Source: Desulfovibrionales bacterium
Lineage (GTDB): Bacteria; Desulfobacterota; Desulfovibrionia; Desulfovibrionales; Desulfomicrobiaceae
Assembly: GCA_012727515.1 (NCBI GenBank)
Contig: JAAYGZ010000366.1
Location: forward strand, 1-5,118
Direction: 5' to 3'
Length of the DNA: 5,118 nt
Shown: one piece after another, positions 1-5,118 of the stretch
How the letters are laid out: each line of letters starts with the position of its first letter
Position numbering within the stretch: the stretch's first letter is position 1
The notes under the pieces: model-generated
Seen by the model: only the letters and a program-made list of their open reading frames with translations
The model's database searches: none
What the model was told of the DNA's origin: nothing
Program-made: the position numbers and the translations under genes

Positions 1-1
1 A

Positions 2-916
2 CGCTTGGGCAACCTGGAAGAGGAACTGGGACAGCAGGTATTTGGACAGCACGAAGCTGTGTCCATGCTCAGTCTGGCCATCAAGCGTTCCAGGGCCGGG
101 CTTGGCAATGCAGAACGCCCTGTGGGGTCGTTTTTGCTGACTGGCCCGACAGGTGTGGGCAAAACCGAAGTTGCCAAACAGCTGGCCCTATGCCTGGGCA
201 TTTCTTTTGTGCGTTTTGACATGAGTGAATACATGGAAAAACATGCTGTGGCCCGCTTGATTGGGGCGCCTCCTGGCTATGTGGGCTTTGAGCAGGGCGG
301 ACTTTTAACTGACGCCATTCGCAAAACACCGCACTGCGTGCTCCTGCTTGATGAAATTGAAAAAGCCCATGAGGATATGTTTTCCATTTTATTGCAGGTC
401 ATGGATCACGCCACCCTGACAGATAATAATGGCCGCAAGTCGGATTTTCGCAATGTTATTCTACTGATGACTTCCAATGCCGGAGCCAGGGAAATGAGTG
501 GCAATGCCATTGGCTTTCAGGCCGGTGCCGGGGAGGACAGGGCCTCACGCGGCATGGCAGCCATTGAAAAGCTCTTCAGCCCGGAGTTTCGCAATCGTTT
601 GGACGCTGTTATTCCATTCCATTCCCTGACCCAGGAGGTCATGGAGCAGATTGTGAATAAATTCATGGCTGAACTGCAAACCCAGCTTGCAGCCAAAAAT
701 GTGCAACTCAATATAACAGATACGGCCAGAACCTGGCTGGCCCACAAGGGTTTTGATCCGGCTTTTGGCGCCAGGCCCCTGGGGCGGGTCATTCAGCAGG
801 AAGTCAAGGATGTGCTGGCAGATCAGATTCTGTTTGGCACCCTGCGTACTGGCGGGCAGGTGCTCATTGACCATGATGCTGACCAGAACCTGACTTTCAG
901 CTATGCTGAGCGTTAG
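2..916 (+). CDS. clpA: ATP-dependent Clp protease ATP-binding subunit ClpA, C-terminal part (5' truncated by window edge)
   Basis: ClpA is the AAA+ unfoldase that feeds substrates into the cytoplasmic ClpP peptidase. The reading frame is open from the first complete codon (2-4), so the gene starts upstream. The 304 visible residues cover the second ATPase module (D2) and the C-terminal small domain, about the last 40% of a ClpA. Visible motifs in order are: VFGQ near the start; Walker A GPTGVGKT (143-166); pore loop GYVG (275-286); Walker B with DEIEK (from 350); sensor-1 region MTSN (467-478); FRNR with the arginine-finger region (587-598); and sensor-2 GARP (767-778). An IGF tripeptide at 509-517 matches the ClpP-docking loop, which separates ClpA from the disaggregase ClpB. 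The sequence after the stop leads straight into aat, which makes N-degron substrates for ClpAP. A clpS gene just upstream would be expected but is outside the window. The TTG at 5 is an internal Leu codon, not a start. Confidence 0.97.
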   Translation, partial: RLGNLEEELGQQVFGQHEAVSMLSLAIKRSRAGLGNAERPVGSFLLTGPTGVGKTEVAKQLALCLGISFVRFDMSEYMEKHAVARLIGAPPGYVGFEQGGLLTDAIRKTPHCVLLLDEIEKAHEDMFSILLQVMDHATLTDNNGRKSDFRNVILLMTSNAGAREMSGNAIGFQAGAGEDRASRGMAAIEKLFSPEFRNRLDAVIPFHSLTQEVMEQIVNKFMAELQTQLAAKNVQLNITDTARTWLAHKGFDPAFGARPLGRVIQQEVKDVLADQILFGTLRTGGQVLIDHDADQNLTFSYAER

Positions 917-922
917 TCTTTT

Positions 923-1639
923 GTGACCGTCTTTCACCTTTCTGCTGAACCTGTTTTCCCGCACCCATCCCATGCGGATGCAGATGGTTTATTGGCTGTG
1001 GGAGGCGATTTGTCTCCCCAGCGCCTGCTGCGGGCATACAGCATGGGAATTTTTCCCTGGTACACCGAACATACACCCATTTTATGGTGGAGCCCGGAGC
1101 CGCGTTGCATTCTGGAACCAGGCGGTCTGCATGTTCCTGCACGGCTCAAGCGCCTGCTGCGCCAGCAGCCATTTCGCATTACTCTGGATACAGCTTTTGA
1201 TCAGGTCATGACCCACTGTGCCCGGACTCCGCGCAGCACGGGCCAGGGGACATGGATTGTGCCGGAAATGCAGGCCGCATACAGCACCCTGCACAGCCTG
1301 GGCTTTGCCCACAGCGTGGAAGTGTGGAACGGAACAACCCTGGCAGGCGGCGTGTATGGGCTGGCCCTGGGGCGGGCTTTTTTTGGGGAATCCATGTTCT
1401 ATCATCAGCCCAATGCGTCAAAAATCGGCGTGGTCACGCTTGTGCGTCTGCTGGAGCAGGCAGGGTATAGTCTGGTGGATTGCCAGCAGACCACGGCACA
1501 CATGCAACGCTTTGGCGGATTTGCTGTCTCGCGCACAGAGTTTTTACACCGTCTGGACGCAGCACTTGCCTGGCCAACTCAGCGGGGACAGTGGAGCATA
1601 CACGATAACCAACTGAAATGCCTGCCAGTGGGCAGGTAA
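923..1639 (+). CDS. aat: Leucyl/phenylalanyl-tRNA--protein transferase
   Basis: Aat transfers Leu or Phe from aminoacyl-tRNA to proteins with N-terminal Arg or Lys, creating primary N-degrons that ClpS-ClpAP recognises. It acts in the cytoplasm. The 238-residue product has the usual family length (E. coli 234). Family signatures are in order: GLLAVGGDLSP (22-32), GIFPW (42-46), ILWWSP (53-58), GTWI (109-112), GESMF (155-159), NASK (164-167) and DCQ (186-188). E156, D186 and Q188 fall at the same positions as the catalytic-site residues reported for the E. coli enzyme. The GTG start is fixed from the left: the clpA stop TAG (914-916) is in the same frame, and only two sense codons lie between. 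The upstream Shine-Dalgarno is poor (TGAG at 907-910, 12 nt away), so translation probably depends on coupling to clpA. After GESMF the usual Ser-Arg is Tyr-His, a small departure from the E. coli sequence. Confidence 0.97.
   Translation: MTVFHLSAEPVFPHPSHADADGLLAVGGDLSPQRLLRAYSMGIFPWYTEHTPILWWSPEPRCILEPGGLHVPARLKRLLRQQPFRITLDTAFDQVMTHCARTPRSTGQGTWIVPEMQAAYSTLHSLGFAHSVEVWNGTTLAGGVYGLALGRAFFGESMFYHQPNASKIGVVTLVRLLEQAGYSLVDCQQTTAHMQRFGGFAVSRTEFLHRLDAALAWPTQRGQWSIHDNQLKCLPVGR
1619..1638 (+). other. Stem-loop over the aat stop codon (no U-tract)
   Basis: CCTGCC (1621-1626), loop AGTG and GGCAGG (1631-1636) form a perfect 6-bp stem. A G-U pair (1620/1637) and a U-A pair (1619/1638) can extend it. 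It occupies the last codons and part of the stop codon of aat. The following bases (from TAATGATG) have no run of T, so it does not look like an intrinsic terminator. It could stabilise the upstream mRNA end or be chance base pairing within the coding sequence. Confidence 0.5.
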
Positions 1640-1669
1640 TGATGCAGAACAATGAGGCGTAGCCAGAAC

Positions 1670-1675
1670 GGAGGA
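1670..1675 (+). promoter_or_regulatory. Strong ribosome binding site deciding the darP start
   Basis: GGAGGA ends 3 nt before the ATG at 1679 (GGAGG ends 4 nt before it). An in-frame ATG at 1652 lies upstream of this site and has no comparable Shine-Dalgarno. Choosing 1652 would add nine residues (MRRSQNGGR) translated from the ribosome binding site itself, so 1679 is the better start. Confidence 0.8.
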
Positions 1676-1678
1676 CGC

Positions 1679-2200
1679 ATGACCATATTTGAGCACGGAT
1701 ATTCTGAAGAGCGCGAGGATCAGCCCAGCAAATCTCAGCGCAAGCGCGACATGCTGGCCTTGCAGGAGATTGGCAAACGTCTGACAGCCCTGACGCCGGA
1801 GCACCTGGAGCGCATGGAGTTGCCAGAGCCGCTGCTGGACGCAATTGCCTTGTATCATCGCCTCAAAGACAAGGAAGCCCGGCGAAGACACATGCAGTTT
1901 ATTGGCGCTCTGATGCGCAAAACAGAGGTGGAGCCTATTCAGCAGGCCCTGGCAGATCTGGATCAACTGCATGTGCAGCGTACTGAGGATTTTCACCAGC
2001 TTGAAGTCTGGCGCGATGCCCTGGTTGCCGGAGATGAACAGGTGCTGGCCGAGGTGGTACAGGATCTGGGCCTGGAAAAGCAGAAACTTATGCTCCTGGC
2101 CCGTGGCGCGGCCCAGGAAAAAGCAGCGGGCAAGCCATCTAAAAATGGCCGGGCCTTGTTTCGCCTTTTACGCCAGGCCCTGGAGCAGCGCGAGGAGTAG
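1679..2200 (+). CDS. darP: Ribosome biogenesis factor DarP (YjgA, DUF615 family)
   Basis: DarP/YjgA is a small cytoplasmic protein that binds late 50S assembly intermediates and helps the large subunit mature; this role is known from the E. coli protein. The 173-residue product begins MTIFEHGYS, with an acidic N-terminal tail. Three blocks align well with E. coli YjgA: SKSQRKRD followed by EIGKRL (17-35), RRRHMQFIGALMR (68-80) with EPIQQAL (85-91), and a C-terminal block with GKPSK and RALFRLLRQ (151-168). The protein is highly charged, looks largely helical, and has no signal peptide or membrane segment. It starts 39 nt after aat on the same strand and is probably co-transcribed. A product of the single-copy, vertically inherited type is expected, and nothing in the sequence is truncated or broken. 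The family is best known from beta- and gammaproteobacteria; its presence here beside clpA-aat is one reason I suspect a Desulfovibrio-like host. Confidence 0.93.
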   Translation: MTIFEHGYSEEREDQPSKSQRKRDMLALQEIGKRLTALTPEHLERMELPEPLLDAIALYHRLKDKEARRRHMQFIGALMRKTEVEPIQQALADLDQLHVQRTEDFHQLEVWRDALVAGDEQVLAEVVQDLGLEKQKLMLLARGAAQEKAAGKPSKNGRALFRLLRQALEQREE

Positions 2201-2362
2201 GCTGGCTGGGGCGTGCTCCTGGGCGGTTTTGACCAGCCACGGGCATGCAGATCTGGCCAGCAACATCAGACTCTCAGGTTGTGCTGGCTTGAAATGCCAC
2301 TGCATTTATGAAAGGGATACTCTTGTGCAACGTGCATGATTGGTGGAGTAGCGGAGTTACAG
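2201..2362 (+). other. Intergenic region with several weak stem-loops, no clear terminator or promoter
   Basis: This is the longest gap in the window. TGGCTGG (2203-2209) can pair with CCAGCCA (2233-2239) across a 23-nt loop. GCCAGC (2256-2261) can pair with GCTGGC (2283-2288), extended by AAC/GTT with a 2-nt bulge, or instead with GCTGGC at 2201-2206. None is followed by a T-run. A TTGACC at 2229-2234 and a TTGAAA at 2289-2294 resemble -35 boxes, but neither has a good -10 at 16-18 nt spacing; GATACT at 2316-2321 is 21 nt from TTGAAA. No supported small gene is present. Confidence 0.4.
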
Positions 2363-2366
2363 GTGA
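2361..2366 (+). promoter_or_regulatory. Ribosome binding site for the secreted glycosidase-like gene
   Basis: AGGTGA matches the 3' half of the consensus GGAGGTGAT and lies 8 nt before the ATG at 2375. A second site, GGAG at 2353-2356, lies 6 nt before an in-frame GTG at 2363, so two starts are possible. Both give the same mature protein. Confidence 0.55.
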
Positions 2367-2374
2367 CAGTTCCT

Positions 2375-3199
2375 ATGCGTTGGTCAAGTGCAGTGCTCTG
2401 TCTTTTTTTTCTCGGCGTTCTGGCGCTACCCTGTCATGCTGAGTGGGAGGTCGTGGCTCCTGGGCTGGAACTGCGTGAGTTTGTCATGCCAGATCCGGGC
2501 AGCGGAGACTTGTCCGGCGCTCAGGGTAGTGTGGCTGTGCTGCGTATTGATCCGAACAGGTTTACGTTGCGTGTTGGCTCGGTCCTGAACACGGGCCAGG
2601 CAGTGACTGTCCAGGATTGGGCCAGACAACACAGGTTTGTGGCTGTTATCAATGCTGGAATGTTCCGCGCTGATGACCGACAGCGCAGTACAGGCTATCT
2701 GCGTGACAAAGACCTGGTGGTAAACTCCTTTATTCACCCGGACTATGGCGCATTTCTTGTTTTTGGTCCCAAAGAGCCGGGCCTGCCTGTTGTGCGCTGG
2801 GTTGATCGCCGGGCCAATGAAGACTGGGGCCAGATCATTGCCCGCTATGACGGAGTTATTCAGAATTATCGCCTTTTCAACGCTGAGCGGGCAAATCTGT
2901 GGCCAGCTGATGAACGGCGGCATTCAGCCGCAGCCATTGGCATGGACCAGCAGGGCAGGGTTTTGTTTGTACATTGTCGGCCCAAGGTCTCTATGCATGA
3001 ATTTACCCAGGCCCTGCTTGATTTGCCCCTGGAACTGATTGGGGCCATGTATGTGGAAGGGGGAGCTGACGCGGCAATGTATGTGCAGTCCAATGGCTGG
3101 GTCGGGCGCTGGGTGGGCGAGTACAGAACGAGTTTTTTCCAGGGTAGTAACAAAAATTTCTGGCCCGTGCCCAATGTTCTGGGCATTCTTCCCAAATAG
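2375..3199 (+). CDS. Secreted phosphodiester glycosidase-like protein (NAGPA / DUF2233 fold)
   Basis: This 274-residue product is predicted to be exported. Residues 1-22 form a standard signal peptide: MR, a hydrophobic core (AVLCLFFLGVLALP), then a CHA cleavage site before EWEV. The ALPC stretch is not a proper lipobox because Pro sits before Cys, so signal peptidase I is expected. The mature part resembles the family that includes the human mannose-6-phosphate uncovering enzyme: AVINAGMF (90-97), RRHSAAAIGMD (181-191) with a following GRVLFV strand, and YVEGGADAAMYV near 226-237. This last block corresponds to the DGG-type signature but has Glu228 where Asp is usual. Family members hydrolyse sugar phosphodiesters; the substrate here cannot be read from the sequence. 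An in-frame ATG at 2336 has no ribosome binding site and would give a poor, uncharged N-terminus. The GTG at 2363 is a fair alternative start. Family assignment is good; exact activity is uncertain. Confidence 0.82.
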   Translation: MRWSSAVLCLFFLGVLALPCHAEWEVVAPGLELREFVMPDPGSGDLSGAQGSVAVLRIDPNRFTLRVGSVLNTGQAVTVQDWARQHRFVAVINAGMFRADDRQRSTGYLRDKDLVVNSFIHPDYGAFLVFGPKEPGLPVVRWVDRRANEDWGQIIARYDGVIQNYRLFNAERANLWPADERRHSAAAIGMDQQGRVLFVHCRPKVSMHEFTQALLDLPLELIGAMYVEGGADAAMYVQSNGWVGRWVGEYRTSFFQGSNKNFWPVPNVLGILPK

Positions 3200-3231
3200 C
3201 CCCATTATATACTGCTCCTGCGTGAGATCCC

Positions 3232-5118
3232 ATGTCCAGCACGTCTCTTTTTCAGCTTCGCTCTGATTTTCTTCCCAAAGGCGACCAGCCCGCAGCCATT
3301 GCAGATTTGTGCACGGGCATTCGCCAGGGCTGCACAGATCAGGTGCTTTTAGGTGTCACCGGGTCTGGCAAGACCTTTACCATGGCCCATGTCATTGCTG
3401 AGCTTGGCAGGCCAGCCCTGATCATGGCGCCCAATAAAACCCTGGCTGCCCAGCTGTACAATGAATTCAAGGGGCTTTTTCCGCACAATGCAGTGGAATA
3501 TTTTGTCAGCTATTATGACTATTATCAGCCGGAAGCCTATTTGCCCCATTCTGATGTCTATATTGAAAAAGATTCAGCCATTAACGATGACATTGATAAG
3601 CTGCGCCATGCAGCTACCCATGCTTTGCTGACCCGGCGCGATGTGATCATTATTGCCTCGGTGTCTTGTATTTATGGGCTGGGTTCACCTGAATATTACG
3701 CCCAGATGGTCATTCCTGTGGAATGCGGCCAGGCCGTGAGCATGGAAACCATTCTCGGACGCCTGGTGGATGTGCAGTATGAGCGCAATGACTATGACCT
3801 GCACCGGGGAACATTTCGGGTACGTGGCGATGTGCTGGAGATTATTCCGGCCTATAAACACGAGCAGGCCCTGCGTCTGGAGTTTTTTGGCGATGAGATT
3901 GACGGCATTTTTGAGACCAATCCCCTGACAGGAGAAATTATTTCCCGCATCCAGAAAACCGTGATCTATCCAGCCAGCCATTATGTTTCTGACCGCGATA
4001 ATCTGGCCAGGGCCATGGGCGATATCCGCGAAGAACTGCGGCTGCGCCTGGAGTATTTTCAAGGCCAGAACATGCTGGTGGAAGCCCAGCGCCTGGAGCA
4101 GAAAACCCAGCTTGACCTGGAAATGATTGAAGAACTGGGCTATTGCAATGGCATTGAAAATTATTCCCTGCACCTGGATGGCCGACACATTGGTCAGCCC
4201 CCGGCCACATTACTTGATTATTTTCCCAAGGATTTTTTATTTTTTGCCGATGAATCGCACATCACTATTCCGCAGATTGGCGGCATGTTTAATGGGGACC
4301 GTTCGCGCAAGCAGACCCTGGTGGACTATGGATTTCGCCTGCCTTCGGCCCTGGATAACCGGCCTTTGTGCTTTGATGAATTTCTGACCCGTGTGGGCAC
4401 CTGTGTTTTTGTTTCTGCCACTCCAGGACCGTGGGAACTGGAGCGGGCACAGGGCGTGGTGGTGGAACAGATCATCCGTCCCACTGGTCTGGTGGACCCT
4501 GTGGTGGAGGTTATTCCCACCCAGGGCCAGATGGACCATCTCATGGAGCGCTGCCTGGAGCGCATTCAGGCAGAAGAGCGGGTTATGGTCACCACCCTGA
4601 CCAAGCGTATGGCCGAAGATCTGACCGAGTTTTTGCAGGCCAGGGGCGTAGCTGCCCGGTATTTACATTCTGATATTGATACCCTGGAGCGGGTGGCCAT
4701 TATCCAGGCCCTGCGGGCCAGGGAGTTTGATGTGCTGGTGGGCATTAACCTGCTGCGCGAAGGGCTGGATATTCCGGAAGTTTCCCTGGTTGCAATTTTA
4801 GACGCAGACAAGGAAGGTTTTTTGCGTTCCACGCGCTCCCTGATTCAGACTTTTGGCCGGGCTGCACGGAATGTGCGGGGCACTGTGCTGTTGTATGCGG
4901 ACAAGATAACCCGCTCCATGGCAGAGGCCATGGCTGAAACAGAGCGTCGTCGTGAGCGCCAGATGGACTATAATAGCGAGCATGGCATCACGCCGCAGAC
5001 TATTCGCAAAAAAACCGAGAATGTGCTCTATGATCTGCATCAGGAGACCACGGTGCTGGCTCAGGCCGCAGAACCTGGCGCAGACTATGAATCTGACCCT
5101 AAAAACGTTGCCCAGGAT
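3232..5118 (+). CDS. uvrB: Excinuclease ABC subunit B, UvrB (3' truncated by window edge)
   Basis: UvrB is the helicase-fold damage-verification subunit of nucleotide excision repair; it is loaded by UvrA and recruits UvrC for incision. The frame runs open for 629 codons to the window end. Motifs in order: GDQPAAI (17-23); Walker A GVTGSGKT (41-48); [10 protein letters not shown]; the damage-probing beta-hairpin [10 protein letters not shown] starting at Y94, with tyrosines aligning to E. coli Y92, Y93, Y95 and Y96; DESH Walker B (340-343) followed by [42 protein letters not shown]; and motif [11 protein letters not shown] (539-547). E. coli UvrB is 673 residues, so only the C-terminal UVR coiled-coil that contacts UvrC is missing. 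An in-frame TGA at 3223-3225 leaves ATG 3232 as the only credible start. The Shine-Dalgarno is weak (GTGAG, 3222-3226). The gene starts 32 nt after the upstream stop and may share its transcript. Motif VI has Phe where E. coli has Ile. Confidence 0.98.
   Translation, partial: MSSTSLFQLRSDFLPKGDQPAAIADLCTGIRQGCTDQVLLGVTGSGKTFTMAHVIAELGRPALIMAPNKTLAAQLYNEFKGLFPHNAVEYFVSYYDYYQPEAYLPHSDVYIEKDSAINDDIDKLRHAATHALLTRRDVIIIASVSCIYGLGSPEYYAQMVIPVECGQAVSMETILGRLVDVQYERNDYDLHRGTFRVRGDVLEIIPAYKHEQALRLEFFGDEIDGIFETNPLTGEIISRIQKTVIYPASHYVSDRDNLARAMGDIREELRLRLEYFQGQNMLVEAQRLEQKTQLDLEMIEELGYCNGIENYSLHLDGRHIGQPPATLLDYFPKDFLFFADESHITIPQIGGMFNGDRSRKQTLVDYGFRLPSALDNRPLCFDEFLTRVGTCVFVSATPGPWELERAQGVVVEQIIRPTGLVDPVVEVIPTQGQMDHLMERCLERIQAEERVMVTTLTKRMAEDLTEFLQARGVAARYLHSDIDTLERVAIIQALRAREFDVLVGINLLREGLDIPEVSLVAILDADKEGFLRSTRSLIQTFGRAARNVRGTVLLYADKITRSMAEAMAETERRRERQMDYNSEHGITPQTIRKKTENVLYDLHQETTVLAQAAEPGADYESDPKNVAQD

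Noticed and set aside
1544..1996. Minus-strand open frame of 150 codons across the end of aat and the start of darP
   Set aside because: It overlaps two clear genes on the other strand, shows no recognisable domain, and its composition mirrors the coding strand.
2245..2292. Possible 15-codon leader peptide in the gap (ATG 2245 to TGA 2292)
   Set aside because: No Shine-Dalgarno beyond a weak GGG, no run of regulatory codons and no attenuator with a T-run behind it.
2229..2321. Candidate sigma-70 promoter (TTGACC 2229 or TTGAAA 2289 with GATACT 2316)
   Set aside because: No pair of boxes has spacing near 17 nt; the closest good match has 21 nt.
2426..2923. Minus-strand open frame of 165 codons opposite the glycosidase-like gene
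   Set aside because: Lies entirely antisense to a gene with a signal peptide and family motifs; no domain pattern of its own.
3181..3203. GGGC...GCCC inverted repeat at the end of the glycosidase gene as a terminator
   Set aside because: Only 4 bp of stem and no T-run after it.
3685..4188. Minus-strand open frame of 167 codons opposite uvrB
   Set aside because: Antisense to strongly conserved UvrB sequence; its length follows from the codon bias of the sense strand.
1947..4713. Recurring CAGGCCCTG segments (for example near 1947, 2173, 3009, 3866, 4705) as a dispersed repeat
   Set aside because: They lie inside different genes and mostly reflect preferred codons for Gln-Ala-Leu; flanks are unrelated.
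4074..4741. Two copies of GCTGGTGG (4074-4081 and 4734-4741), the E. coli Chi octamer
   Set aside because: Chi sequence differs between lineages, and both copies are explained by Leu-Val codons in uvrB.

Overview
The window holds five genes on the + strand and no convincing gene on the - strand. In order they are the 3' part of clpA, then aat, darP (yjgA), a gene for a secreted phosphodiester-glycosidase-like protein, and uvrB running off the right edge. Spot counts put GC in the mid-50s percent, and base composition looks uniform along the window. I see no insertion sequence, tRNA, rRNA, CRISPR array, integrase or other sign of recent transfer. The gene set and order (clpA followed directly by aat, with a DarP homologue and uvrB close by) fit a proteobacterium. 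From memory they fit best a sulfate-reducing deltaproteobacterium of the Desulfovibrio type, but that placement is an inference and was not checked by a search.

Layout: clpA (2-916, 5' end missing) is followed after 6 nt by aat (923-1639, GTG start). These two genes make one functional pair. Aat attaches Leu or Phe to protein N-termini to create N-degrons, and ClpA, with ClpP and normally the adaptor ClpS, unfolds and degrades such proteins. A hairpin without a U-tract covers the aat stop codon. darP (1679-2200), a small 50S ribosome assembly factor with a strong ribosome binding site, follows. The largest gap (2201 to about 2374) has several weak alternative stem-loops but no clear terminator or promoter. 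Next is an exported NAGPA/DUF2233-type protein (best start 2375, end 3199) with a clear signal peptide. uvrB (3232 to beyond 5118) begins 32 nt later and lacks only its C-terminal UVR domain in this window.

All genes point the same way and most gaps are short, so one or two transcripts probably cover the region. The products belong to protein turnover, ribosome assembly, envelope/periplasmic hydrolysis and nucleotide excision repair, so apart from clpA-aat the clustering does not imply one pathway. I found no evidence for a previously undescribed system. The least understood element is the secreted glycosidase-like protein, whose substrate is unknown and whose DGG-type signature carries Glu in place of Asp.
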